A stretch of 64,000 nucleotides of DNA from Oceanimonas smirnovii ATCC BAA-899 (GTDB taxonomy: Bacteria > Pseudomonadota > Gammaproteobacteria > Enterobacterales > Aeromonadaceae): positions 62,001 through 126,000 of the forward strand of contig NZ_KB908458.1 in the NCBI RefSeq assembly GCF_000381965.1, written 5' to 3'. The number at the start of each line of letters is the position of its first letter. Positions within the stretch are counted from its first letter, which is position 1. A model generated the notes under the pieces. That model searched no databases and was not told the origin of the DNA. It saw nothing but the letters and a program-made list of their open reading frames with translations. The position numbers and the translations under genes were made by a program. Below, one piece after another: positions 29,602 to 38,513 of this stretch.

Positions 29602-29697
29602 AAAGGGGGCTATTTCGCGACCGATCAAATGCCAGGGATGGCATTTGCCGAGCGACACAGGGAAGTGCTTGAAGTGTGTCGAGAAATAGCACCCTTT
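29602..29697 (+). repeat. Structured repeat, copy A (twin ANGGA-loop hairpins)
   Basis: Outer arms AAAGGGGGCTATTTCGCGAC (29602-29621) and its near-complement at 29678-29697 match at 18 of 20 positions. Between them are a perfect hairpin CAAATGCC-AGGGAT-GGCATTTG (29626-29647) and a short hairpin CAC-AGGGAA-GTG (29656-29667). Both hexaloops have the form ANGGAN. It lies 62 bases after the Lrp-type gene, in its sense orientation, and before the convergent tdh stop. Confidence 0.75.
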
Positions 29698-29733
29698 GGC
29701 CGACTTATTGCGGCATATCAGACAACTTGAAGC

Positions 29734-30759
29734 TTACTGCCAGTCGAGGATTACCTTGCCGGACTGGCCGGAGCGCATAATGTCAAAGCCCTGCTGGAAA
29801 TCATCCACCTTGAAATGGTGAGTGATGATGGGGCTGAGATCCAGGCCGGACTGGATTAAGCTGGCCATTTTGTACCAGGTTTCAAACATCTCGCGGCCAT
29901 AAATGCCCTTGAGCACCAGACCTTTAAAAATAACCTGAGTCCAGTCAATGGCCATATCAGACGGCGGTATACCCAGCATGGCCACCTTGCCGCCATGATT
30001 CATCTTGTCCAGCATATCCTGAAACGCCACCGGCACACCGGACATTTCCAGGCCCACATCAAAGCCTTCGGTCATGCCCAGCTCGGTCATCACATCACTC
30101 AGCTTTTCGGTGGCCACGTTCACCGCCCGGGTTACTCCCATCTTGCGGGCCAGCTCAAGGCGATATTCGTTTACATCGGTGATCACCACATGGCGGGCAC
30201 CCACATGGCGGGCTACGGCAGCGGCCATAATACCAATGGGGCCGGCACCGGTGATCAGCACATCTTCACCCACCAGATCGAACGACAGCGCTGTGTGCAC
30301 CGCATTACCAAAGGGGTCGAAAATGGCGGCCAGATCGTCAGACACTTCATCGGGCAGTTTGAAGGCATTGAAAGCCGGAATAACCAGATATTCCGCAAAG
30401 GCACCGTCACGGTTTACACCCACGCCCGAAGTATTACGGCACAGGTGCGTGCGACCGGCACGGCAGTTGCGGCAATGGCCGCAGGTAATGTGCCCCTCGC
30501 CTGATACTCTGTCGCCAATAGCAAAGCCACGCACTTCCTGGCCAATGGCCACCACTTCGCCCACATATTCGTGGCCGGTAACCATGGGCACCGGAATGGT
30601 ATTTTGTGACCATTCATCCCAGTTGTAGATATGAATATCGGTGCCGCAGATGGCGGTTTTACGAATTTTGATCAGCAGATCGTTATGACCCAGCTCGGGC
30701 TCGGGTACATCGGTCATCCAGATGCCGGGCTCGGCCTTCAGTTTTGCCAGTGCTTTCAT
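29734..30759 (-). CDS. tdh: L-threonine 3-dehydrogenase
   Basis: A zinc, NAD-dependent enzyme oxidising threonine to 2-amino-3-ketobutyrate. The 341-residue length equals E. coli Tdh. Catalytic zinc residues are in [17 protein letters not shown] (about 36-52) and GHEYVGEV; structural zinc cysteines are in [15 protein letters not shown]; the NAD-binding motif is [16 protein letters not shown] start at the ATG at 30759, preceded by GAGGAGAAAAAGC. It follows kbl by 11 bases. Confidence 0.97.
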   Translation of the reverse strand: MKALAKLKAEPGIWMTDVPEPELGHNDLLIKIRKTAICGTDIHIYNWDEWSQNTIPVPMVTGHEYVGEVVAIGQEVRGFAIGDRVSGEGHITCGHCRNCRAGRTHLCRNTSGVGVNRDGAFAEYLVIPAFNAFKLPDEVSDDLAAIFDPFGNAVHTALSFDLVGEDVLITGAGPIGIMAAAVARHVGARHVVITDVNEYRLELARKMGVTRAVNVATEKLSDVMTELGMTEGFDVGLEMSGVPVAFQDMLDKMNHGGKVAMLGIPPSDMAIDWTQVIFKGLVLKGIYGREMFETWYKMASLIQSGLDLSPIITHHFKVDDFQQGFDIMRSGQSGKVILDWQ

Positions 30760-30770
30760 GCTTTTTCTCC

Positions 30771-31961
30771 TCAAATCACGCCCAGTTCACGGCCAACGTC
30801 GGTAAAGGCCGCAATGGCCTTGTCCAGCTGCTCGCGGGTGTGGGCCGCCGACATCTGGGTGCGAATACGGGCCTGGCCTTTGGGCACCACCGGAAAGGAA
30901 AAGCCAATAACGTAAATACCTTTTTCCAGCAGCTTGTCGGCCATTTGTGAAGCCAGCGCCGCATCGCCCAGCATTACCGGAATAATGGCGTGATCCTTGC
31001 CGGCCAGGGTAAAGCCGGCAGCGGTCATTTGCTCTCTGAAATAAGCGCTGTTTTCTCTCACTTTTTGCCGCAGATCGTCACCGTTTTTCAGCATCTCCAG
31101 CACCTTGATGGAGGCCGCTACAATCGCCGGTGCCACCGAGTTGGAAAACAGATAAGGCCGTGAACGCTGGCGCAGCCAGTCGATCACTTCCTTTTTGCCC
31201 GAGGTATAGCCGCCTGAGGCACCACCCAATGCCTTGCCAAGAGTACCGGTAATAATATCGACGCGGTCCATCACTCCACAGAACTCATGAGTGCCCCGGC
31301 CCTGTTCACCCACAAAACCCACAGCGTGGGAGTCGTCCACCATCACCAGCGCATTATATTTGTCGGCCAGATCGCAAATGGCGCTCAGGTTGGCAATCAC
31401 GCCGTCCATGGAGAAAACACCATCAGTGGCAATCAGCTTGAAGCGGGCACCATCGGCCTCGGCCTGTTGCAGGCAGCTTTCCAGCTCGGCCATGTTGTTG
31501 TTGGCGTAGCGATAGCGTTTGGCCTTGCACAGACGCACACCGTCGATAATGGAAGCGTGGTTAAGCGCATCGGAAATAATGGCGTCTTCCGGGCCAAGAA
31601 GAGTTTCAAACAGGCCAGCGTTGGCATCAAAGCAGGAGGTATAAAGAATGGTGTCTTCCATACCGAGAAAAGACGACAACTCGCTTTCCAGCTGTTTGTG
31701 CAGATCCTGAGTGCCGCAGATAAAACGTACCGACGCCATGCCAAAACCATGGCTGTTCAGCCCCTGCTGTGCGGCTTGAACCAGGGCAGAATGGTTAGCC
31801 AGACCCAGATAGTTGTTGGCACAGAAGTTGATAACCTCCTGCTCACCCACGTGAATGGCAGCACTCTGGGGTGAACTGATCACCCGCTCCTGCTTGTAGA
31901 GACCTTCTGCCTTGATGTTTTCCAGCTGCTCAGCTAAATAAGCATAAAATGCCGACGACAT
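30771..31961 (-). CDS. kbl: 2-amino-3-ketobutyrate coenzyme A ligase
   Basis: A PLP enzyme that splits 2-amino-3-ketobutyrate with CoA into glycine and acetyl-CoA, taking the product of Tdh before it decays. The 396-residue protein belongs to the alpha-oxoamine synthase family, with [13 protein letters not shown] near residue 45, the PLP aspartate in [13 protein letters not shown] and the PLP lysine in [14 protein letters not shown] near residue 244. kbl and tdh form the standard threonine-degradation operon. Confidence 0.97.
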   Translation of the reverse strand: MSSAFYAYLAEQLENIKAEGLYKQERVISSPQSAAIHVGEQEVINFCANNYLGLANHSALVQAAQQGLNSHGFGMASVRFICGTQDLHKQLESELSSFLGMEDTILYTSCFDANAGLFETLLGPEDAIISDALNHASIIDGVRLCKAKRYRYANNNMAELESCLQQAEADGARFKLIATDGVFSMDGVIANLSAICDLADKYNALVMVDDSHAVGFVGEQGRGTHEFCGVMDRVDIITGTLGKALGGASGGYTSGKKEVIDWLRQRSRPYLFSNSVAPAIVAASIKVLEMLKNGDDLRQKVRENSAYFREQMTAAGFTLAGKDHAIIPVMLGDAALASQMADKLLEKGIYVIGFSFPVVPKGQARIRTQMSAAHTREQLDKAIAAFTDVGRELGVI

Positions 31962-32249
31962 AACAAACTCCCGTTTTCCATGTGGCTATCTGGGTTTAAC
32001 TCAGACCATTTTACTACCTCCGTGTAGCATACTCATAACTTATCCTGCTCAAAAGCACTATTTGTGAAAGGGATCACCGGAAGGAGGCACCAGAGGCACA
32101 CTGATAACGCCTTTGCCGCCTCTGTGAGTGATAACTAAATAGTAACACAGGCCCACTGTTAGTTTTTCGCAGCTCAGGCGTGATAAACTTGCGGCAAAAT
32201 TTCTTCGAATTGCCGGACACCCACTCCGGCCAGCAAGAGGCAAACAAGC

Positions 32250-33206
32250 ATGATCATTGTAACTGGCGGTGCCGGCTTTATTGGCAGCAACCTGGTAAAA
32301 ACCCTGAATGAGCAAGGCCGCACCGACGTGGTGGTGATCGACGACCTCACCGACGGCACCAAGTTCGTCAACCTGGTTGACCTGACCATTGCCGACTATC
32401 TCGACAAGGACGAGTTTCTGCACCGCATTGTGTCCGGCGACGAGTTCGAGGAATGGGGCGGTATTGAAGTGATCTTCCACGAGGGTGCCTGCTCCGCCAC
32501 TACCGAGTGGGACGGCAAGTTCATGATGGAGAACAACTACGAGTACTCCAAGGATTTGCTGCACTACTGCCTGGAGCGGGAAATTCCGTTTATTTATGCC
32601 TCTTCCGCCGCCACCTACGGCGGCCGCAACGACAACTTCATTGAAGAGCCGCAATACGAGCAGCCGCTCAACGTGTACGGCTATTCCAAGCAGCTGTTCG
32701 ATCAGTATGTGCGCCGCCTGATGCCCGAGATTAACTCTCAGGTAGTAGGCCTCAAATACTTCAACGTGTACGGCCCCCGTGAGCAGCACAAGGGCAGCAT
32801 GTCGAGCGTGGCCTTTCACCTCAACACTCAGTTGCACAAGGGAGAAAACCCCAAGCTGTTTGAAGGCTGCGACGGCTTTGGCAACGGCGGCCAGATGCGC
32901 GACTTCATCTATGTGGGCGACGTATGCAAGGTCAACCTCTGGTTCTGGCAGAACCCGGACGTGTCCGGCATCTTCAACTGCGGCACCGGCCGCGCCGAAC
33001 CCTTCCAAAACGTGGCCGAGGCGGTAATCAAACACCACGGCAAGGGTGAAATCGAATACATTCCCTTCCCCGACCATCTGAAAGGTCGTTACCAGAGCTT
33101 TACCGAAGCGGATCTCACCAGGCTGCGCGCCGCCGGCTACCCCCACGAGTTCAAAACCGTGGCCGAAGGCGTGGCCGAGTATATGAGCTGGTTGAATAAA
33201 AACTGA
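32250..33206 (+). CDS. hldD: ADP-L-glycero-D-manno-heptose 6-epimerase
   Basis: HldD epimerises ADP-D-glycero-D-manno-heptose to the L,D form used by the heptosyltransferases of the lipopolysaccharide core. The 318-residue short-chain dehydrogenase-type protein has the NADP-binding motif [10 protein letters not shown] (5-14), SSAATYGG near 115 and the catalytic YGYSK near 140-145. It is slightly longer than the 310-residue E. coli enzyme. It opens the core locus, divergent from kbl-tdh across a 288-base gap with no gene. Confidence 0.96.
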   Translation: MIIVTGGAGFIGSNLVKTLNEQGRTDVVVIDDLTDGTKFVNLVDLTIADYLDKDEFLHRIVSGDEFEEWGGIEVIFHEGACSATTEWDGKFMMENNYEYSKDLLHYCLEREIPFIYASSAATYGGRNDNFIEEPQYEQPLNVYGYSKQLFDQYVRRLMPEINSQVVGLKYFNVYGPREQHKGSMSSVAFHLNTQLHKGENPKLFEGCDGFGNGGQMRDFIYVGDVCKVNLWFWQNPDVSGIFNCGTGRAEPFQNVAEAVIKHHGKGEIEYIPFPDHLKGRYQSFTEADLTRLRAAGYPHEFKTVAEGVAEYMSWLNKN

Positions 33207-33219
33207 ACGTCTTTTTTCG

Positions 33220-33254
33220 GAGTGAAACCTGAATAAAACCAACAGGTTTCACTC
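33220..33254 (+). terminator. Terminator-like hairpin after hldD
   Basis: A perfect 12-bp stem (GAGTGAAACCTG / CAGGTTTCACTC, 11-nt loop) begins 14 bases after hldD. It is followed by TAATATATGTTTT, only partly a T-run. It coincides with the shift from GC-rich to AT-rich DNA. Confidence 0.55.
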
Positions 33255-33294
33255 TAATATATGTTTTAGATTACTCTAATCAAGAAGCTATTTT

Positions 33295-34398
33295 ATGAGC
33301 CAAAAAAAATTATTAGAACTGTGCTTATCCCCTGATTTGGGTGGTTTAGAAATATATATGCAAAAGTGTAGCGAAAATCTTGCTAAAAACTTTGATGTGA
33401 CGGCAGTTGTCTCAGAAAAAAGTAGATTATCAGAGAGATTAAACTGCAAACGTATTAAAAAAATCCAATTAAGAAGAGGAAATAAATTCTCTTTAATAAC
33501 CGCATATCAGCTTGCGAAAGTAATTGACAAAAATAAAATTGACATCATCCACTGCCATTGGACCAATGATCTACCGATTGCAGTATTAGCGAAAAAAATA
33601 TCAAAAAGAAAGCCTAAATTGATACAAAGTCGTCATATGACCATGACGCGGTTCAAAAATGATCCCGCACACAGATTTATATACAAAAATATTAACTACA
33701 TTATATGTGTAACTAATGCAGTGGAAAGACAGATAAAAAAGTTTATTCCATCAGATATTGTTCCAGAGACATCTGTACTCTATCCTGGCGCAGATATAGT
33801 GGAACCGATTACAAGATCAGAAAGAGCTATACTAAGAAATGATACACATGGAAACGAACAGTTTATTGTAGGGATTGTTGGTCGAATTACTCCTGACAAA
33901 GGACAATACTTACTAATTGAAGCCACCAAAAAATTAGTGGAAGAAGACATCCCTGTCAAGGCCATCATCGTTGGTCATGCTATGGCCGACAGCTACCTAT
34001 TGGATTTAAAAGAAAAGACAAAATCTTTAGGTATAGAAAATAACGTATTATTTCATGACTTTACTAATTCTCCTGAAAAGTTTATGCAATCATGTGATGT
34101 TATGGTAACCGCATCTAAACAGGAAACTTTTGGACTTGTCACTGTTGAAGCCATGCAGTGTGGAGTAGCTGTTATAGCAGCCAACAGTGGTGGCACCCTT
34201 GAAATAATTGATGACAATCTTACAGGGCTACTTTTTAACAATGAAGACTCTGCCGATCTTGCATTAAAGATAAAAGAACTATATGTTGATGACGGCAAAA
34301 GAAAAAGACTATCTGATAACGGAAAAAGAAAAGCTCAAACAATGTTTGAAAATAAAAAACATTTCTTCGATCTCGGTGAGCTAATTAAAAAAATATAG
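33295..34398 (+). CDS. Glycosyltransferase family 4 protein
   Basis: A 367-residue GT-B fold transferase, probably adding an outer-core sugar to lipopolysaccharide at the inner face of the inner membrane. The N-terminal domain has LSPDLGGLEIYMQK near residue 13; the GT4 nucleotide-sugar domain has GIVGRITPDKGQYLLIEA near 196 and the E-x7-E motif as ASKQETFGLVTVEAMQCG near 278. Base composition is about one-third GC by eye and codon use is AT-rich, unlike hldD and waaF on either side, suggesting acquisition by transfer. The donor sugar cannot be predicted. Confidence 0.88.
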   Translation: MSQKKLLELCLSPDLGGLEIYMQKCSENLAKNFDVTAVVSEKSRLSERLNCKRIKKIQLRRGNKFSLITAYQLAKVIDKNKIDIIHCHWTNDLPIAVLAKKISKRKPKLIQSRHMTMTRFKNDPAHRFIYKNINYIICVTNAVERQIKKFIPSDIVPETSVLYPGADIVEPITRSERAILRNDTHGNEQFIVGIVGRITPDKGQYLLIEATKKLVEEDIPVKAIIVGHAMADSYLLDLKEKTKSLGIENNVLFHDFTNSPEKFMQSCDVMVTASKQETFGLVTVEAMQCGVAVIAANSGGTLEIIDDNLTGLLFNNEDSADLALKIKELYVDDGKRKRLSDNGKRKAQTMFENKKHFFDLGELIKKI

Positions 34399-34400
34399 GC

Positions 34401-35099
34401 TTAAATTATGTTTTTTAGTACATTAAGCTCCACATAGCTCCGGTATTTTTCTCCCCTTAGCTTTTCTACATCAAATGATTTTAAGATGGCTGACGCTCTC
34501 TTTTTATTATTAGAAGGAAGCTTTTTGACATGAGCGTCAATCCATATAATATTATTATCACAATCAACAAGTATATTATTATAATGTAAATCCCTATGTA
34601 CATAACCAAGCTTAATTAGAATAGCAACCTCTTCACTAAACTTATCAAGAAATTTGAGCCTGGATGTCTCATTTAACTCATCAAACACCTCACCACCGAC
34701 TCTGATATTCTTGAGGAATTCAACTAGCAATAAAGAACCATTTTTATTTAACGGATTGAATGACACACCAAAACCATAGCACTCAGGAGTTTTTAAACCT
34801 GCCTTTTTTATTATATTTAAGCTACGATACTCTTTAATTGCATCAGTCTGAAAAAAAATTCTTTTTTCAACAAAGTCATGAAAAAACCACTTCAATAAAT
34901 TCGTTTTTATATTATATTTGTCAGGCTTTACTTTCCCTATCACTTTCTCATTTTCAGATATAAAAAAAGTACTACTCCCTAGCAGCTCAAAGTTTTCTGT
35001 TTTGCTATTAGAAATAAAATTTAGTGCACTATAATTCAAACTGGAAAACATTAAATACCTGAACTCGTCAAATATTTTGCAATAAGAAATATTACTCAT
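34401..35099 (-). CDS. Lipopolysaccharide core kinase-like protein
   Basis: A 232-residue protein with the small bacterial kinase fold shared by WaaP/WaaY/KdkA. The catalytic loop HRDLHYNN is at residues 168-175 and the metal-binding aspartate follows in IWIDAH (188). The N-terminal part is poorly conserved but includes GKVKPDKYNIKTN where a phosphate-binding lysine would fall. It likely phosphorylates a core heptose or another core sugar; target is unknown. It is AT-rich, convergent with the preceding glycosyltransferase (2-base gap) and starts 6 bases after the next minus-strand glycosyltransferase, with which it probably forms an operon. Confidence 0.75.
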   Translation of the reverse strand: MSNISYCKIFDEFRYLMFSSLNYSALNFISNSKTENFELLGSSTFFISENEKVIGKVKPDKYNIKTNLLKWFFHDFVEKRIFFQTDAIKEYRSLNIIKKAGLKTPECYGFGVSFNPLNKNGSLLLVEFLKNIRVGGEVFDELNETSRLKFLDKFSEEVAILIKLGYVHRDLHYNNILVDCDNNIIWIDAHVKKLPSNNKKRASAILKSFDVEKLRGEKYRSYVELNVLKNII

Positions 35100-35105
35100 G
35101 GTTAT

Positions 35106-36179
35106 TTATAACTCTTCAAACTTTGGTAAAACCGCATCTTCAGAAAAATCTCTGTAATTATCAACATTAATCTCCAAAGGACTATCATCCATCTCTCTTA
35201 TGGCTTCAGATAATGCTGACTCATCGTTTAAAGGAACAAGAAACTTTTTGAGATTGCCTTTTAATATCTCTCTTGGGCCACTAGGACAATCAACACTGAT
35301 CACAGGTGTATGCAGAAAGAGCGCTTCAATTAATACTGTTGGCAAGCCTTCTTGATCAGATGTTAGTATCAATGATTTGGCTTTCTTAATAAATGGGTAA
35401 GGGTTTTCATGATAGCCTATCAATTTAACTCTATCATCAAGCCCTAATTTCTTTATCAGATTTTTTATGGACTTTTCCTCTTCAGGCTTACCTTTACCCA
35501 ATATAACCAGCGGCGTTTTCACGCCGCTATTATGATAAGCACTTAGTAACCTATCATGCCGTTTTCTACGCTCAAACGTCCCTATAAAAATAAAGTACTC
35601 TTCAAAAGATAGATCGTACAGAGACTCTTTAGCTTTTTCTCTGATAAGACTCTGATTAAATGGATTATATATTACTGATACATCGTTCTCTTCTAAACCT
35701 GCACGTAAAACAAGAGCATCCTTTATACCCGATGATACGGCAATGACTTTACGCCCTAAGTAATGCTTTCTAATTTTTGATATTTCTTTTTTAACTTTCT
35801 TTTTATCAAGAGAGCTATCCAAGCTATTAGAGTGAACCCAAAAGTAGATATTATAGCCTGTCAGGTGCCGAGTTATCTTATCGCATGAACAAGAAATAAC
35901 CACATCCGGACAGTACTTATCCAATTCCTTTTTTATAAAAAGGGCCTGTAGCTTTTCTATAAAAACATTAGAAAATGCTTTAGTCAGCTTATTAATAACA
36001 CCTAAATTAACCACATTCAAATCAGGTGGTATATGATGCTCGACTCTCTCTCTGAGAGTAAAAACTTTTACATCATTCCCTCTTAACCTCAGCCCCTCAG
36101 CTGTATTTAACAATACCTTTTGAGCTCCACCTCCATAAAAATCTGATATTATGAAAGCAAAACGTTTAGAGCTCGTCAT
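35106..36179 (-). CDS. Glycosyltransferase family 4 protein
   Basis: A 357-residue GT-B transferase: DFYGGGAQKVLLNTAEGL near residues 13-30, then IFIGTFERRKRHDRLLSAY, and DQEGLPTVLIEALFLHTPVI carrying the E-x7-E motif. Its C-terminal half is clearly related to that of the divergent gene at 36323-37423 (shared segments KTPLVI, NPYP and TPVIS), so the two look like diverged duplicates. I start at the ATG at 36179, which has GAGG 6 bases upstream; an ATG 21 bases earlier lacks one. AT-rich; first gene of a pair with the kinase-like gene. Confidence 0.87.
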   Translation of the reverse strand: MTSSKRFAFIISDFYGGGAQKVLLNTAEGLRLRGNDVKVFTLRERVEHHIPPDLNVVNLGVINKLTKAFSNVFIEKLQALFIKKELDKYCPDVVISCSCDKITRHLTGYNIYFWVHSNSLDSSLDKKKVKKEISKIRKHYLGRKVIAVSSGIKDALVLRAGLEENDVSVIYNPFNQSLIREKAKESLYDLSFEEYFIFIGTFERRKRHDRLLSAYHNSGVKTPLVILGKGKPEEEKSIKNLIKKLGLDDRVKLIGYHENPYPFIKKAKSLILTSDQEGLPTVLIEALFLHTPVISVDCPSGPREILKGNLKKFLVPLNDESALSEAIREMDDSPLEINVDNYRDFSEDAVLPKFEEL

Positions 36180-36322
36180 AGGGGACCTCAATTCAACCAT
36201 GTAAAGTAAAATTAACTTTGTATTATGACATATGAAAACAAAACTGACAACAAAACGTTAATGTTATCAGTGTGTAGATATGTTAAAATACTTGCTTAGC
36301 ATAGCTCAGTGAGATAGCCCAC

Positions 36323-37423
36323 ATGACCCGACATGTACTGTTTGTTACAGATCATATGAATGCTGGTGGAGCACCAGTTGTCATTCGTGACCTTGCACTA
36401 ACTTTAGATGAGCAAGGCATAAAGGTAACCATTGTAATTCTAAGTGATGAAATTTTATCTCACAGACTTCCGGATAGCATTCAAATACACCATGTTTTAT
36501 TTAAGCACTCAACATGGTGGCAACGACACCATCGATATAATTTGCACGCAAAAGCTCTTGATAACTGGCTTGAAAAAAATAGTATGCTGTCTCCAGATCT
36601 TACTGTTGCTCATCTGCACTACTCACACCAGGTTGTAAGCAGAAGTAAAATAAAAAAAGATGCATGGTATTGCATTCACTCAAACCCCTCACTATCATTC
36701 CTTGGAAATAAAAAAGGGCTATCAAAGCATATTAAAAAGAATAAAGTAAAAGATCTATACTCCAATAAAAATATTATAGGAGTATCATCTGGAGTAAAAT
36801 TATCACTAATTAAAAAATTTGGTGTTAATGGTGATAATATCATCCATATACACAACCCTGTTGACATTGAAAAAATAAGAACACTAAGCAATGAAACTAT
36901 AAGCGACACTCCGGAAAAGTACTTTCTTTTTGTTGGTAGACTTGAGCAGCGCTCAAAGCGTTTTGACAGGTTACTCCAGGCTTACTCCGACAGTCAGATA
37001 AAAACACCTTTAGTTATCATTGGAGAAGGTGATGCAAAACAGCTTATAACTGAACACTCAAAGCGACTCAATATAGCAGAAAGAGTGTTCTTGTTAGGTG
37101 CTCGTAACAACCCTTATCCTTACATGAAAAACGCCCAGGCACTCATACTAAGCTCTGATTATGAGGGATTCCCTTTGGTGATTGTTGAAGCACTTGCATG
37201 TCAAACACCAGTTATAAGTACAAACTGCCCAACCGGGCCCGAAGAAATATTAACAGGCTCTCTTAGTCATTACCTGGTACCGCTGGATAAACCTGACCTG
37301 TTTGCGAAAAAACTCCGTGAAGTAAATGACTTAAGACCCTACATTGCAGATGATGTTGTCAGTCACTTGGATAGAAAGCATGTTACTGCTCGCTATCTTG
37401 AGTTGATGCACACTGATAATTAG
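36323..37423 (+). CDS. Glycosyltransferase family 4 protein
   Basis: A 366-residue GT-B transferase with DHMNAGGAPVVIRDLALTL near residue 10, VGRLEQRSKRFDRLLQAY near 199 and DYEGFPLVIVEALACQTPVI near 276. It is divergent from, and paralogous to, the gene at 35106-36179. The 143 bases between their starts are AT-rich and must hold both promoters. No ops/JUMPstart element (GGCGGTAG) was found. AT-rich composition ends shortly after this gene, before waaF. Acceptor and donor sugars are not predictable. Confidence 0.88.
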   Translation: MTRHVLFVTDHMNAGGAPVVIRDLALTLDEQGIKVTIVILSDEILSHRLPDSIQIHHVLFKHSTWWQRHHRYNLHAKALDNWLEKNSMLSPDLTVAHLHYSHQVVSRSKIKKDAWYCIHSNPSLSFLGNKKGLSKHIKKNKVKDLYSNKNIIGVSSGVKLSLIKKFGVNGDNIIHIHNPVDIEKIRTLSNETISDTPEKYFLFVGRLEQRSKRFDRLLQAYSDSQIKTPLVIIGEGDAKQLITEHSKRLNIAERVFLLGARNNPYPYMKNAQALILSSDYEGFPLVIVEALACQTPVISTNCPTGPEEILTGSLSHYLVPLDKPDLFAKKLREVNDLRPYIADDVVSHLDRKHVTARYLELMHTDN

Positions 37424-37479
37424 TGCATAAAAGTACATCGTGAAGAAATAATTCAAAAAACTACAAATTGTTGATAAAA

Positions 37480-38511
37480 ATGAAAATTCTGGTTATTGGC
37501 CCATCCTGGGTCGGAGACATGGTGATGTCCCAAAGTCTTTACATCACCCTGAAAAAACAGCATCCCGGGGCCGAGCTGCATGTGATGGCACCGGCCTGGT
37601 GCTGCGCCCTGCTGGAACGTATGCCTGAGGTCGACAAGGCCATCGTTATGCCTCTGGGGCACGGCGACTTTAAACTGGCTGAGCGCTTTCGACTTGGCCG
37701 AGCGCTTGCCAAAGAAGGCTACGACTGGGCCATTATTCAGCCTAATTCGCTCAAGTCGGCGCTGATCCCGCTGTTTGCCGGCATCAAAAAGCGCACCGGC
37801 TGGAAGGGCGAGTCCCGCTACGGCCTGCTCAATGATCTGCGCAGCAATAAACGGAACTTTCCGCTGATGGTGGAGCGTTATAATGCTCTGGCCTATCCCA
37901 AAGCTCAAATGAACAGCCATCAGGATATCCCTGAGCTGCCCTGGCCGGCTTTTAGCGTAGATGAACGTAATCAGCAAGCGGCACTCAACGAGCTGGATCT
38001 GGGCATCGACAGACCAATACTCAGCCTGTGCCCCGGTGCCGAATTTGGTCCTGCCAAGCGCTGGCCGGAACAATATTATGCTGAAGTAGCCAAACAGCAG
38101 ATTGCGCAGGGCCGGCAAGTGTGGATTTTTGGTTCAGCCAAAGATGTGCCGGTGGCAGAAGCCATCAAACACAGCCTGCCGCCCGAGCTTCAGCAGCATT
38201 GTCATGTACTGGCCGGTAAAACCTCACTGCATCAGGCCATCGATTTAATGGCGCTGAGTACTGCCGTGGTGTCCAATGACTCGGGCCTGATGCATATCGC
38301 AGCCGCCCTGCAGCGACCACTGGTAGGCGTGTATGGCTCTACTTCTCCCCAATACACGCCGCCACTGGCAGAAAAAGTAGCGGTAGTGCATACGGATATT
38401 GAATGCCGGCCCTGTTTTAAACGGGAATGCCCGCTGGGTCATTTAAAATGCCTGAAAGAGCTGCCACCCCAGCGGGTAATTGATGCCCTTGCCAAGCTTA
38501 AAGACGATTAA
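37480..38511 (+). CDS. waaF: ADP-heptose:LPS heptosyltransferase II
   Basis: WaaF adds the second L,D-heptose to the lipopolysaccharide inner core. The 343-residue GT9 protein starts MKILVIGPSWVGDMVMSQSL and has the ADP-heptose-binding region LCPGAEFGPAKRWPEQYYAE (about 187-206) and SNDSGLMHIAAALQRPLVGVYGS near 271-293. GC content returns to the genome level here. The ATG at 37480 fits homology; no strong ribosome-binding site is seen. It is followed by waaA after 2 bases. Confidence 0.94.
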   Translation: MKILVIGPSWVGDMVMSQSLYITLKKQHPGAELHVMAPAWCCALLERMPEVDKAIVMPLGHGDFKLAERFRLGRALAKEGYDWAIIQPNSLKSALIPLFAGIKKRTGWKGESRYGLLNDLRSNKRNFPLMVERYNALAYPKAQMNSHQDIPELPWPAFSVDERNQQAALNELDLGIDRPILSLCPGAEFGPAKRWPEQYYAEVAKQQIAQGRQVWIFGSAKDVPVAEAIKHSLPPELQQHCHVLAGKTSLHQAIDLMALSTAVVSNDSGLMHIAAALQRPLVGVYGSTSPQYTPPLAEKVAVVHTDIECRPCFKRECPLGHLKCLKELPPQRVIDALAKLKDD

Positions 38512-38513
38512 TC

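Noticed and set aside
29536-29730. A 64-codon plus-strand frame after the Lrp-type gene
   Set aside because: It starts with TTG over the previous stop and is made mostly of the inverted repeat (copy A), so the structure explains the sequence better.
36180-36322. An ops/JUMPstart antitermination element before the glycosyltransferase cassette
   Set aside because: No GGCGGTAG or close match was found on either strand of this gap or before hldD.
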